DNA of 64,000 nt. Source: a virus. This document shows, piece after piece, positions 1 through 7,704 of this stretch. The stretch spans positions 1-64,000 of IMG/VR virus record IMGVR_UViG_3300010397_000048; one strand, 5' to 3'. Positions within the stretch are counted from its first letter, which is position 1, and every line of letters begins with the position of its first letter. Under the pieces are notes generated by a model. It was not told the origin of the DNA, made no database searches, and saw only the letters and a list, made by a program, of their open reading frames with translations. Position numbers and translations under genes: made by a program.

Positions 1-126
1 ACATGGGATAAAGTAGCGGAACATTCTCCTTTGACAATGGCACAGTATGTCAATGCTCATGAGACAGATTTCGAAAAGGGACTGTATCGCTACGAGCGTG
101 AGGGGAAGGTGATCAATCCGCTATGA
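1..126 (+). CDS. Hypothetical protein, 3' end only
   Basis: An open frame enters from the left edge and stops with TGA at 124-126, leaving 41 residues. The stop overlaps the ATG of the next gene (123), the tight coupling seen throughout this strand. The visible part is charged and has no motif I recognise. Its start lies outside the window. Confidence 0.6.
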   Translation, partial: TWDKVAEHSPLTMAQYVNAHETDFEKGLYRYEREGKVINPL

Positions 127-446
127 AATTCAAAGCCGGGGATAAAGTTGAAGCCACAGAGACAGGTCTTGAAGTACCAGTAGGAACCAAGGGAAAAGTA
201 GTTGGTGTTTTCTCTTTGCAACATAATGAGCCTACTTTTCCTTACAATGTTCTTTTCAAAGGAATTCCCTTTAAGATGATAGTAGCAGAGAAAGAGATTC
301 GCGAACTGAGGAATCCGTGGGTTCGATTCTTGGATCGAGTTTTTCCTAAACGAGATGCTGAGAAGGATTTCGGAAGCGAGGAAACTGTTGAGGCATTCCA
401 GAATGTCCAGAAGCACGGAGAGAAAGTAACCCTAGAAGGGAAGTAA
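123..446 (+). CDS. Small protein with an SH3-like N-terminal half
   Basis: 107 residues. The N-terminal half has the pattern GDKV...VPVGTKGKVVGV...YNVLF, typical of small SH3-like barrels in which a turn rich in G and K links beta strands. The C-terminal half is charged and probably helical. The function is unknown and the fold assignment is inference from pattern only. It overlaps the preceding stop by 4 bases and is followed 1 base later by the next gene, so it belongs to a co-transcribed string of small genes. Confidence 0.7.
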   Translation: MKFKAGDKVEATETGLEVPVGTKGKVVGVFSLQHNEPTFPYNVLFKGIPFKMIVAEKEIRELRNPWVRFLDRVFPKRDAEKDFGSEETVEAFQNVQKHGEKVTLEGK

Positions 447-447
447 T

Positions 448-666
448 ATGCCTGGTTTCGAGAATTACTCAGTAGAAATTCTAGAGATTACTCGGGACCG
501 GTTACTTGCTGGCTTGACGTTGGTCGCGAATTCTCTAGACAAAGAGGAATTCCACACAGTCGGACCTAAGGGGGAGGCGCCACCTTCCCAGTCCGGTCAA
601 TTGACATTGATTCTATTGCAGGAGATCGAGGCAGAGCTAGTGAAGCGCCTAGACCCTGTAAGCTAG
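448..666 (+). CDS. Hypothetical protein, 72 aa
   Basis: 72 residues, mostly helical, with no recognised domain. The ATG is preceded by GAAGGGAAG as a ribosome-binding site. It is the last gene before a 425-base stretch holding structured non-coding sequence and tRNA-Ala. Confidence 0.65.
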   Translation: MPGFENYSVEILEITRDRLLAGLTLVANSLDKEEFHTVGPKGEAPPSQSGQLTLILLQEIEAELVKRLDPVS

Positions 667-911
667 TAACTAGTCCCGTTCACCACTGTAGAGATGATCG
701 AGCGGACCATGTTGTCTGCGAAGATTGATGGCGTACCTATTGGACACTAACCGGAAGAGCCGTCCCGGTAAGGTGGGAGGGAAACCGTGAGCCCGGACAC
801 GTAGACCTATCCGGTTTGATGAAACACATTTAATTGAAGCAAGGAACAGATTCCCTGTAGGAAGGCTTAGCGGTAATCGAGCTGAGAAGAATACGCTAAG
901 GGAATCTGCGA
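667..911 (+). other. Structured non-coding segment before tRNA-Ala
   Basis: There is no convincing reading frame here, but there is strong secondary structure. A nested element closes with ACCGGA (750-755) against TCCGGT (810-815) and contains GTCC/GGAC and CGGT/ACCG helices. A second element pairs CAGATTCCC (847-855) with GGGAATCTG (900-908) and continues into CTTAGCG (866-872)/CGCTAAG (894-900). It ends 4 bases before tRNA-Ala. It could be a small RNA or a processing or leader structure. Confidence 0.4.
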
Positions 912-984
912 GGGGATTTAGCTCATTTGGTAGAGCGCTGCACTTGCAATGCAGAGGTGACGGGTTCGAATCCCGTATTCTCCA
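912..984 (+). tRNA. tRNA-Ala(UGC)
   Basis: Complete cloverleaf: acceptor GGGGATT/ATTCTCC with a T-T mismatch at 6:67, D arm GCTC/GAGC, anticodon arm CTGCA-CTTGCAA-TGCAG, T arm ACGGG/CCCGT, discriminator A. CCA is not encoded. Confidence 0.95.
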
Positions 985-1090
985 CTCTGTAAGTCTGGAA
1001 TTAACACTCGCTTATCGATTCCAGATTAAGGGATAGGATACGGAATGAGCGAGTCAACATTCCTTATTCTCTAGTCACGGGAGTTCTTCT

Positions 1091-1282
1091 ATGTTTACTT
1101 TAGCCGAGTGGCAAGCAGCTATTCGCCTAGCAAAAGATGCAAGGGCCGCTTATAAAAGCAGAGTGATATCTACTCGGGAACTACGAGAAAGATTCAATAC
1201 TATTAGATATGTCATTCATGAATCTGAACTTAGTAACAAACACTTTGAGTGGTTGCTAGCGAACTTGGACGACTATGAGTGA
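1091..1282 (+). CDS. Hypothetical helical protein, 63 aa
   Basis: 63 residues, predicted mainly alpha-helical and rich in Arg and Lys, with no recognised domain. Its stop overlaps the ATG of the next gene (1275) by 8 bases, so the two are translationally coupled. Confidence 0.65.
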   Translation: MFTLAEWQAAIRLAKDARAAYKSRVISTRELRERFNTIRYVIHESELSNKHFEWLLANLDDYE

Positions 1283-1520
1283 CGCGACAGAACTCAGAAT
1301 TCAGATTACTCATTTGAATCAGGAAGCACATAAAATCATTCTGAATCTGCGACAAGCTAAAGCGAAGTTAGAAGAATTGGCTACTGCTTACGGAAATGTT
1401 AGTCCGGAATTAGAGTATGTCGAATTCATGCTAGCTGCCGCAGAGAAAATGATTGACGAACCGTTGCAGGCAATTCACACTTCTGTTCATCGTGCTAATG
1501 AATGGGCAACGAATTTATAA
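1275..1520 (+). CDS. DAxE-family small helical protein 1
   Basis: 81 residues. First member of a family of about ten small proteins in the first 13 kb. They begin with a short tag (here M-S-D-A-T-E-L-R) and continue as heptad-like helices rich in Ala, Leu, Ile, Gln and Glu. They usually end with a short W/Y-x(2-3)-L tail (here EWATNL). They look like soluble helical bundles or coiled coils. I do not recognise a characterised homologue. A 9-bp hairpin follows 2 bases after the stop. Confidence 0.75.
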   Translation: MSDATELRIQITHLNQEAHKIILNLRQAKAKLEELATAYGNVSPELEYVEFMLAAAEKMIDEPLQAIHTSVHRANEWATNL

Positions 1521-1764
1521 GCTAATGGGAGCATGACTGATGGCCGCGCGGCAGTTTCTCCCATTACAGGCCGCACCAATGTGGCATGGGCGAGAGCCGA
1601 ATAACATGGGCCTAGGTGACGGGTATAAAGTCATGTAACATAGAGAATCAAAGAGAACACTAACCTCTGTATTCCTATGATTCAGAATTGTGGCGGGCAC
1701 AGAGTCCTAGGTAGATGTGTCACGCTCTTAGATAACGGAATGCAAGTAGCTCTCTCTGATTCCG
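1521..1764 (+). other. Structured non-coding segment before tRNA-Cys
   Basis: No convincing gene. TAATGGGAG (1523-1531) pairs perfectly with CTCCCATTA (1558-1566) around an inner GC-rich GCCG/CGGC hairpin, directly after a gene end, so it may be a terminator-like or processing structure. Near the end CGGAAT and ATTCCG form another hairpin just before tRNA-Cys. The middle also looks structured, but I could not resolve it by eye. Confidence 0.4.
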
Positions 1765-1835
1765 GATCCTATGACCGAATGGCTAGGTAGCGGACTGCAA
1801 ATCCGCGTATTCCGGTTCGAATCCGGATAGGGTCT
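1765..1835 (+). tRNA. tRNA-Cys(GCA)
   Basis: Acceptor GATCCTA/TAGGGTC, anticodon arm GCGGA-CTGCAAA-TCCGC, T arm TCCGG/CCGGA, and discriminator U as usual for Cys. No encoded CCA. Confidence 0.93.
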
Positions 1836-1872
1836 CTTTAACCATTTCACCTTAAGGGAGGGTAGATAAGAA

Positions 1873-2124
1873 ATGGCAAGTGCTGCCGAAATGAAGGTAA
1901 AGGTAGCGTCGGCTGTTGCGGATGCTCAGCAGGCACAGCAAGCATTGTTCGGTGCAATTCAGAAAATCAACGATGCAATCAGCGTATTGGTAACGGTTTC
2001 TGATAATGCAGTTCTCATGGAAGCTATCAGCGCACTCCGCAATGCTGATCAGGAAATCACAACCGCAACAAACGAAATCACTCGTGCGGCTGATCGAGCA
2101 AACGCTTACGCCGCTCCACTCTAG
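1873..2124 (+). CDS. DAxE-family small helical protein 2
   Basis: 83 residues, starting M-A-S-A-A-E-M-K. The long Ala/Gln/Ile/Asn-rich helices suggest a coiled coil. A purine-rich ribosome-binding site (AAGGGAGGG) lies about 17 bases upstream of the ATG. Same family as 1275-1520; function unknown. Confidence 0.75.
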   Translation: MASAAEMKVKVASAVADAQQAQQALFGAIQKINDAISVLVTVSDNAVLMEAISALRNADQEITTATNEITRAADRANAYAAPL

Positions 2125-2140
2125 GGGGAGACGTCGTAAA

Positions 2141-2425
2141 ATGAACGGTCCTGGAAAACACAGTATGGACAATGATGCCGTTATTCTGCGCGGGCACCTT
2201 GGAGGCATTTCTCTAAAAATCAATGAGCAGATTACAGCATTGAATTTAGCTGCTCTGGAATTAAGAGATGCAGCAGAGGAAATTTTGGCAATTCGAACCA
2301 CTGATGATAAAGTGAATTCGGCTGCTGGAATTATGACTAATCGAGTGGTTGAAGATATCAAACGATCTGTTGCACAAGTCATCGCTATTAGAGCTGAGCT
2401 AGAAAGGTTCAGGGGGAGTCTGTAA
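2141..2425 (+). CDS. DAxE-family-like helical protein 3
   Basis: 94 residues from the ATG at 2141, which follows AGGGGGAG. The frame is open further upstream, but that part overlaps the previous gene, so I prefer this start. The sequence has long helices (ITALNLAALELRDAAEEI) and a C-terminal RAELERFRGSL tail like its relatives, although the N-terminal tag is less clear. Its stop overlaps the next ATG. Confidence 0.65.
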   Translation: MNGPGKHSMDNDAVILRGHLGGISLKINEQITALNLAALELRDAAEEILAIRTTDDKVNSAAGIMTNRVVEDIKRSVAQVIAIRAELERFRGSL

Positions 2426-2727
2426 TGCCTAACCGATCCGAATACCAAATTCGATACGGTACCGGAAAGAAGGATGGCCGTCCCAACACTGGAGCAAAGC
2501 GAGCTGTTCGACAAGCCAAGCGCAATGAGGCGGAGAGACGGAACGCAAATTCTCCAGAATCTAAGCGTCGGCAGTATTGGCGAGAGCGTGGTTTTGTGAA
2601 CGAGTCGCACGCTGCCCGCGTAGTGAAATCGGCAGTAGCGGAAGGCAACGTGATCAGTAAAACGATCATCCCTGACCTAGATCCACTGGAACACGGGCTC
2701 GCTGCCTACGCTCCTCATAGTAGTTGA
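2425..2727 (+). CDS. Hypothetical basic protein, 100 aa
   Basis: 100 residues, strongly basic (many Arg and Lys in the first 60), likely to bind nucleic acid. No named domain is recognised. ATG overlaps the preceding TAA. It is the last gene before a cluster of three hairpins. Confidence 0.7.
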   Translation: MPNRSEYQIRYGTGKKDGRPNTGAKRAVRQAKRNEAERRNANSPESKRRQYWRERGFVNESHAARVVKSAVAEGNVISKTIIPDLDPLEHGLAAYAPHSS

Positions 2728-2763
2728 TCTAGCTCAGAGCCACGCTAACAAGATCAAAAACGG

Positions 2764-2796
2764 CTACCCTTACTAGACCATACGTAGGGTAGTTTT
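2764..2796 (+). terminator. Rho-independent terminator candidate
   Basis: CTACCC pairs with GGGTAG around a 20-base loop region that can pair partly, and TTTT follows. It lies about 37 bases after the stop of the preceding gene. Confidence 0.65.
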
Positions 2797-2801
2797 CTTC
2801 G

Positions 2802-2861
2802 CTCAGGGAGCCTCTGAGGGGGTTTCCTGAGGTCAAAGTTTTACACCCTGTTACAGGGTGT
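2802..2861 (+). other. Two further hairpins
   Basis: CTCAGG (2802-2807) pairs with CCTGAG (2826-2831). ACACCCTG (2843-2850) pairs with CAGGGTGT (2854-2861) around a 3-base loop. Together with the upstream terminator they insulate the next gene. The second has no U tract. Confidence 0.5.
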
Positions 2862-2904
2862 TCAGAGACAGGGTTACTCGTAAGTAATAAAGGAAGTTAA
2901 GATC

Positions 2905-3072
2905 ATGAAGGTTGGGCAAGTAATAAGTAACGTGACTTGGCTAGTGCTAGCGCTCCTAGTGATCTTAGGTAGCATGCCTGGATTAGCACTAGCATGGATT
3001 CTGTTCTCAATCAGTCTTCTAGTGCTAATCCTCTTTGTTCTTGTGGCAGTTCTTCGCACCGAGAAAGGGTAA
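2905..3072 (+). CDS. Small two-helix membrane protein, 55 aa
   Basis: 55 residues, almost all hydrophobic: a first membrane segment around residues 11-28 and a second around 29-49, ending in a charged R-T-E-K-G tail. A ribosome-binding site (AAGGAAG) lies upstream. The next ATG follows after 4 bases. The function is unknown; small phage membrane proteins of this size can be holin-like or superinfection-exclusion factors, but nothing here decides. Confidence 0.6.
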   Translation: MKVGQVISNVTWLVLALLVILGSMPGLALAWILFSISLLVLILFVLVAVLRTEKG

Positions 3073-3076
3073 ACTG

Positions 3077-3298
3077 ATGGCATCTGGAATCCCTAAGCGT
3101 GCAATGAATCCTAAAAACAAGGAAAAGCGCGCACGTAACAAAGCAAAGAACGAAAAGCTTAAGCCGCAGCGGATTGCTGAACAGGAAGCAAGAGAAGCCA
3201 ATAACAAGAAACTGGGTTCCACTGGCAAACAGCGTGCCAATGAAACAGCGAAAGAGAAAAAGGCTCCTGTAACCCAGGAAGACCTATTGGAGATGTAA
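3077..3298 (+). CDS. Small highly basic protein, 73 aa
   Basis: 73 residues from the ATG at 3077; the open frame extends upstream only across the preceding gene. It is extremely rich in Lys, Arg and Ala with little hydrophobic core, as in nucleic-acid-binding or ribosome-associated tails. No domain recognised. Confidence 0.65.
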   Translation: MASGIPKRAMNPKNKEKRARNKAKNEKLKPQRIAEQEAREANNKKLGSTGKQRANETAKEKKAPVTQEDLLEM

Positions 3299-3301
3299 TA
3301 A

Positions 3302-3550
3302 TTGGACGTTGCCGAAGTTAAAACTAGGATCGATACCGCAGAGCGTGAAATCAATAATGCAGCCAATCTAGTACAGCAGGCAATTTACATGTTGGATACG
3401 GCGCATACTGAAATCGTGTTAGTTCGTGCGACTTCTCATGATCCTTTGGGATTGGCACAATTGAACGATATGCGTGAACAGCTAGAGCGTGTAATTGCTC
3501 AGCGGGGCGGAGTCATAGATAGTCTGAATAACTACAAGGTAAATCTGTAA
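3302..3550 (+). CDS. DAxE-family small helical protein 4
   Basis: 82 residues from a TTG start 1 base after the previous stop. It begins with the tag D-V-A-E-V-K and ends N-N-Y-K-V-N-L like its relatives. Helical throughout. Function unknown. Confidence 0.7.
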   Translation: MDVAEVKTRIDTAEREINNAANLVQQAIYMLDTAHTEIVLVRATSHDPLGLAQLNDMREQLERVIAQRGGVIDSLNNYKVNL

Positions 3551-3609
3551 GACTTGGAATAGGGAGAATACAGAACCGTAAATGAAAACGGGCACTCTCT
3601 ATTCCTCTT

Positions 3610-3683
3610 ACGCCTATAGCTCAGGGGACAGAGCACCGGGTTTCTACCCCGGGTTGTCGCGGGTTCGAATCCTGCTAGGCGTA
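3610..3683 (+). tRNA. tRNA-Arg(UCU)
   Basis: Acceptor ACGCCTA/TAGGCGT, D arm GCTC/GAGC, anticodon arm CCGGG-TTTCTAC-CCCGG, T arm GCGGG/CCTGC, discriminator A. Reads AGA/AGG codons. No encoded CCA. Confidence 0.94.
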
Positions 3684-3707
3684 CGTAAGTAGAAAGGAGA
3701 ATAAACC

Positions 3708-3785
3708 ATGTGGAATGTAATCCTTCAAATTGTTTTCACTCTTCAGGTGGTTTGGCAAACATATGTCGATCATTATGATTGGTGA
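3708..3785 (+). CDS. Very short protein, 25 aa
   Basis: 25 residues with an excellent ribosome-binding site (AAAGGAGA) ahead of the ATG. A hydrophobic stretch (VILQIVFTLQVVW) could be one membrane helix. It overlaps the next small gene by 11 bases. Included because of the strong initiation signal. Confidence 0.45.
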   Translation: MWNVILQIVFTLQVVWQTYVDHYDW

Positions 3786-3870
3786 AGTAATTCGTTGTTA
3801 CTGGTGTCATGCACCCAAACAAGAATGGAATATGCTTTGTGAGCGATGTCATCGTCATCCCCCAAAGTGA
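3775..3870 (+). CDS. Zinc-ribbon microprotein, 31 aa
   Basis: 31 residues with two Cys pairs, CYWC and CERC, 11 residues apart, followed by His residues. This is a minimal zinc knuckle or ribbon. Zinc binding is inference from spacing. It overlaps its neighbours on both sides. Confidence 0.5.
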   Translation: MIGEVIRCYWCHAPKQEWNMLCERCHRHPPK

Positions 3871-4036
3871 AGAACAGGAAGATCGAGCAGCGTCTATTCA
3901 GCCTCTACATTTAGAAGCCGGTACATGGCGCTGGAATCCAAATTGGGAAGCTAGTGAATATCATTGGCTTAAATGTGGAGAGGTAATTCCTAAGAATTCC
4001 CTCTGTCAAGTATGTGGAGAAAGAGTAAATGGATAG
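3809..4036 (+). CDS. Small protein with C-terminal Cys motif
   Basis: Up to 75 residues. The C-terminal half has Cys at KCGEV and CQVCGE, suggesting a zinc site. The start is uncertain: ATG 3809 overlaps the zinc-ribbon gene by 62 bases, and GTG 3839 in frame is an alternative. The stop overlaps the next ATG (4029), which supports translation of this frame. Confidence 0.5.
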   Translation: MHPNKNGICFVSDVIVIPQSEEQEDRAASIQPLHLEAGTWRWNPNWEASEYHWLKCGEVIPKNSLCQVCGERVNG

Positions 4037-4466
4037 CGACGAATTGCGTACCGAAGTTGAACGAGCAGAATTAGCACTCCACACTGCTGCCCAACAGATT
4101 CGAAATCAGGAAGCTCTAGCGCTCGAAGATGTTGGTAGAGCAATCAATGCTGCCCGTAAAGAAATAGAGTATGCAGTGCGTACCGTCTTGGATGTTCTTC
4201 ATAACATTGATGATGCGAAGTCTGTTACTGTTCGTGCAATGTCGGGTAGTGCGCAAATTGGATTGGTCGCCGAAGCCCATACCCAGATTGAGGAAGCGGA
4301 TATCGATCAAAGAGACATGGTACAGAAATTGTATGCAATTAAACAGTCTCTAGATAACATTATGACTGGCATTCTTCCTGTTGCAACTCGCGATAAGGAT
4401 AATGATGCAGCAAAACTTTCTGGTGCGGAAGCGAAACTGCGAGGATATCGCAGCACTATTCCCTAG
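4029..4466 (+). CDS. DAxE-family helical protein 5 (long form)
   Basis: 145 residues, starting M-D-S-D-E-L-R. About twice the length of the short members, consistent with two helical units, and continuously helical. The ATG lies inside the end of the preceding gene. Function unknown. Confidence 0.72.
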   Translation: MDSDELRTEVERAELALHTAAQQIRNQEALALEDVGRAINAARKEIEYAVRTVLDVLHNIDDAKSVTVRAMSGSAQIGLVAEAHTQIEEADIDQRDMVQKLYAIKQSLDNIMTGILPVATRDKDNDAAKLSGAEAKLRGYRSTIP

Positions 4467-4474
4467 GGGTTAAA

Positions 4475-5092
4475 TTGAAAGAGCTAACTCCCGGTTCCGG
4501 TAAAAAACCAGTTGGTTGGCAATTTGTTTTTGATCAGTTCAATCGATTACGAGCAATTGCTAAAAAGGCTGGCGTCAATGTCGAAGGCTGGGCACTGTAT
4601 CATCCTGATGGAATTAAGGAACGTTTTCGTCACGGCTGGGAGATGCGATATTCAATTACGGATGTCCATCAACGAATTTTCTTAGCCTATGATGCAAGGG
4701 AAGCGGCAAAAGTAATTCACTCCATGATTCCGTTGTATCCTATTCATCAACGTACCGTAAAATCAGAAGTCAAACCTGTGGTAAAACGGAATCCAGCAAC
4801 TGATCCCGTTATTATCAGTAAAATGTTTGAAGAATGGAGTGTGTCAGTGAAAAAGGTTGGCCATTCCATTAGTCCTTCTGAATGGGAAAAGGTGTATGCT
4901 CCTAAGTTCAGATTGCTGAGTCAACAAGCAGGAATCTTACCTATGAGCATTCGTCAATATCTTACAAATCATCCGCATGCTCAATATTGGCCAGCTCCTC
5001 CAACTAGTCAGGAACAGTTGCGAAGACGTAACGAGGAATTGCAACGAATGGTTCGTGAGCAGGAAGCACGTAAGCGTCAAGATTACTTATGA
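4475..5092 (+). CDS. Hypothetical protein, 205 aa
   Basis: 205 residues from a TTG at 4475. Mixed alpha/beta at the N-terminus (GWQFVFDQFNRLRAIA, then GWALYHPDG) and a charged, Gln/Arg-rich helical C-terminus. No recognised domain. The stop overlaps the next ATG by 4 bases. Confidence 0.7.
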   Translation: MKELTPGSGKKPVGWQFVFDQFNRLRAIAKKAGVNVEGWALYHPDGIKERFRHGWEMRYSITDVHQRIFLAYDAREAAKVIHSMIPLYPIHQRTVKSEVKPVVKRNPATDPVIISKMFEEWSVSVKKVGHSISPSEWEKVYAPKFRLLSQQAGILPMSIRQYLTNHPHAQYWPAPPTSQEQLRRRNEELQRMVREQEARKRQDYL

Positions 5093-5523
5093 CCGATGCC
5101 GAAGAAATACGTGCAGCACTTAGAGTAGTAGCTGAGACTCTAAGCCAAGCAAGGGATTCCGGTACACTGGCGACAGCTAATGTGCAGGACACAATTAGTC
5201 AGATAAATGATGCTGTTATCCATTTGCTAGATTCTCGTAATCATGCAACTAGGCAGATTGAATCCCTGAAGGTTTTGGCTAAGCAGATTGAGGCGATTGC
5301 TGAGAGATCGCTCAATGCTGATCTTGTAGATTCGCTGAACAAGATCTACATTGCAACAAAAGATGTAACAGAATATCGTGACCGAATTCAATTCCAGATC
5401 AATAATCTGCAAAAGATTTCGGCTGTTATTCGAATGCAACTTCAACCCCTAATTGAGACACCTACAAAAGTACTACTCACTGAAGTAGATCAAATTCTAG
5501 AGCAATACGCTCTAGGGCTCTAA
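5089..5523 (+). CDS. DAxE-family helical protein 6 (long form)
   Basis: 144 residues, starting M-T-D-A-E-E-I-R, the cleanest form of the family tag. Long helices, ending in EQYALGL. It directly precedes the AAA+ ATPase gene, a possible functional partner by position only. Confidence 0.75.
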   Translation: MTDAEEIRAALRVVAETLSQARDSGTLATANVQDTISQINDAVIHLLDSRNHATRQIESLKVLAKQIEAIAERSLNADLVDSLNKIYIATKDVTEYRDRIQFQINNLQKISAVIRMQLQPLIETPTKVLLTEVDQILEQYALGL

Positions 5524-5548
5524 TCCCGGGAAAGGGGAATTGTAACAA

Positions 5549-7081
5549 ATGGCTAGTGACTCCGATTTCCAGCGTAAGCTTCTCGAAGGTCTGCTTTCTG
5601 ATTTCGGTAAGCAGAATACGCAGCAGGCAAGATTGCAGCAGGATGCATTGGCTGCGCTTGATGCCCTGGGTGCGCAAACTGTAAAGGAAGATGGAATCGT
5701 TTTCGAAGGAACGAAGATTGTTCTTCCGGCACAGTTCGACGGTAATCTCGACGCCGCTGCTGATTTCCTTCACGATTTGCATGCGCAAGAGGAAGAGGAA
5801 TTCGAATTCGGTCGTGACTTCAAGTATCGTCCATGGGACGGCGCTGCGGCATTTGATCGGGCGCTTTATCGCGTATTCGGTACTACTGGATTCGGAAAGG
5901 CTACGCAAAGTTTCTTTGGGCCGCGACCTCCGAAGCGTATTTCCATTGCAGTAGGCCCGAATAAGACGATTCAAGTTCCATGGGGTAAAGTTTCCATGCC
6001 TCTGTTGGATGCTGAATTCACTCTCGGTGCAATGGGTGATGAGGAGTACGGATCACTTTTCTACCTTTCGGTAGTTGCACCTAAGAAGCGTAGAAAGGCA
6101 CTTGAAGGATTCTTCGATGTGGTAGCCGATGAATTGAAGAATCGTTCGATTTACAAGGGTAAGGCGTTCAATGGCGCTGAGCAGCCGGAATTCTTGGATC
6201 TGTCCAAGCTGGACGAATCCAAGGTTGTTTACGCCGATGACGTATTGGCTCAGCTCGATGCAAATCTGTGGGGCCTGATCGAGCATACTGACACCATGGT
6301 CAAGTTGGGAATTCCTCTGAAGCGGGCAGTTTTGCTTGAAGGTCCGTATGGTACTGGTAAGTCTCTCGCTGGTGTTTTGACCGCAAAGCGTGCCGAAGAG
6401 CATGGCTGGACATTCATTATCGCCCGTCCTGGCAAGGATAACGTATTCGATGTTCTCAATACTGCAAAGCTTTATGCTCCTGCGGTTGTGCAATTTGAGG
6501 ATATCGATACGATTGCAACAGATGGTTCGGATCGACACATCTCGAAGTTGCTCGATGCGCTTGACGGAATCAGCAATAAGACTAATGGTGTTCTGGCACT
6601 ATTCACTACGAACCATGTGGAAAAGATTCAGAAGGGTGTTATGCGTCCTGGTCGAATTGATTCCATCATTCATATTGCCGACCTCGACCGTAACGGTATC
6701 GAGCGTGCTATTCGAGCCAATGTGGATACTTCGGTTCTCGGAGACGTCGATTACGATGTCGTGTTCGCTGAAATGCATGGATTCCTTCCGGCATTTGTGG
6801 TCGAGGCTGTAAACCGTGCAGTTCGCTATGCGGTTTCTCGAAATCACGGTAGTGCGCAATTCACCATCGAAACTGACGACGTTGTACGTGCTGCTCAGGG
6901 CCTACGTCGTCAGCTCGAATTGATGAACGATGCTCAGGAAGGTACTCGCGATAAGGTCACTGTGGATGGTGCTCTTAGCCGAGTGGTTGAAGCAGCTATC
7001 GAAGCGAAGCTAGATAAGGCTAAGCTCCTGGATTACGATGGCGATTTCAATGGTAATCTTCAGGTAGTTAGTGAGGATTAA
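5549..7081 (+). CDS. AAA+ ATPase
   Basis: 510 residues. The N-terminal 220 residues are a non-conserved alpha/beta region. The AAA+ core has Walker A GPYGTGKS near residue 265, Walker B VVQFEDID near 313, a sensor-1-like ALFTTNHVEK and an arginine-rich RPGRID segment, as in FtsH/Cdc48/spastin-type ATPases. A small helical lid follows. It probably remodels a protein or RNA-protein substrate; no protease domain is present. The start ATG follows GGGAAAGGGG. It sits after a run of DAxE proteins, which are candidate substrates or adaptors (inference from position). Confidence 0.9.
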   Translation: MASDSDFQRKLLEGLLSDFGKQNTQQARLQQDALAALDALGAQTVKEDGIVFEGTKIVLPAQFDGNLDAAADFLHDLHAQEEEEFEFGRDFKYRPWDGAAAFDRALYRVFGTTGFGKATQSFFGPRPPKRISIAVGPNKTIQVPWGKVSMPLLDAEFTLGAMGDEEYGSLFYLSVVAPKKRRKALEGFFDVVADELKNRSIYKGKAFNGAEQPEFLDLSKLDESKVVYADDVLAQLDANLWGLIEHTDTMVKLGIPLKRAVLLEGPYGTGKSLAGVLTAKRAEEHGWTFIIARPGKDNVFDVLNTAKLYAPAVVQFEDIDTIATDGSDRHISKLLDALDGISNKTNGVLALFTTNHVEKIQKGVMRPGRIDSIIHIADLDRNGIERAIRANVDTSVLGDVDYDVVFAEMHGFLPAFVVEAVNRAVRYAVSRNHGSAQFTIETDDVVRAAQGLRRQLELMNDAQEGTRDKVTVDGALSRVVEAAIEAKLDKAKLLDYDGDFNGNLQVVSED

Positions 7082-7149
7082 TATCCTTGGGTTGTGCTTA
7101 GGGTATCCCTGAGCATTTCCCTAGAGTATTACTCTACAAAGGAGGCTAA

Positions 7150-7452
7150 ATGTCACCGGGAAAAAGGTACCTTAATCTACTCAGAATTGAGTATGAGGAT
7201 CTGATTAGGGCAGCCGAATTCGATGTCAATCATGTCTGGGATTTGTTGAGTCGGTATGTGTATGCCCCGGCTGAATTCTCTGAGTACATGCGAAAGATTG
7301 GTCAGGCCAAATCAGACATCGAATATTATAGGAAAAAGCTACAAGAGTTAGGGGGAGCTGAGAATGGGAGTCCCAATCCCACAGAATCTAAAAAGGATTC
7401 TGAATCTCCAATGCCTGGATTCAAAGGGGTTTCATGCACCACCGTTATGTAG
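7150..7452 (+). CDS. Hypothetical helical protein, 100 aa
   Basis: 100 residues: three probable helices over the first 65 residues and a low-complexity, Ser/Pro/Glu-rich tail. Strong ribosome-binding site AAAGGAGG. No domain recognised. Confidence 0.7.
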   Translation: MSPGKRYLNLLRIEYEDLIRAAEFDVNHVWDLLSRYVYAPAEFSEYMRKIGQAKSDIEYYRKKLQELGGAENGSPNPTESKKDSESPMPGFKGVSCTTVM

Positions 7453-7461
7453 GAATACCCC

Positions 7462-7701
7462 GTGGCAGTAGTAGTATTAGATGTTCCGAAAGCAGCCTGG
7501 AATAACGTAGTAATTCAATGCGTTGTATTAGGACTGGACTACACACCCGATGATCATAGAGAGAAAGGGAATACAGTAGTCGAAATTACGGGAACATGGG
7601 AAAAGTTAAATACAGTGGTCGCCCGAATCAAAAGAAGGGGACCAGAACTCCCAGAACTATTGGCTGTTATGGAAAGCAAACCATTAGACGTATTGGGGTG
7701 A
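7462..7701 (+). CDS. Hypothetical protein, 79 aa
   Basis: 79 residues from GTG 7462. The alternating strand/helix pattern (AVVVLDVP, NNVVIQCVVLGL, NTVVEIT) suggests a small alpha/beta fold. No assignment. Followed 3 bases later by the next gene. Confidence 0.6.
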   Translation: MAVVVLDVPKAAWNNVVIQCVVLGLDYTPDDHREKGNTVVEITGTWEKLNTVVARIKRRGPELPELLAVMESKPLDVLG

Positions 7702-7704
7702 GAG

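Noticed and set aside
750-815. Possible self-cleaving ribozyme or RNase P-like RNA
   Set aside because: The nested helices do not contain a hammerhead core, an HDV-type double pseudoknot or the RNase P signature that I could find; left as unassigned structured RNA.
1852-2610. 252-codon minus-strand open frame
   Set aside because: Antisense to three well-supported + strand genes with ribosome-binding sites; composition (Ser, Arg, Leu, Cys) is typical of a shadow frame.
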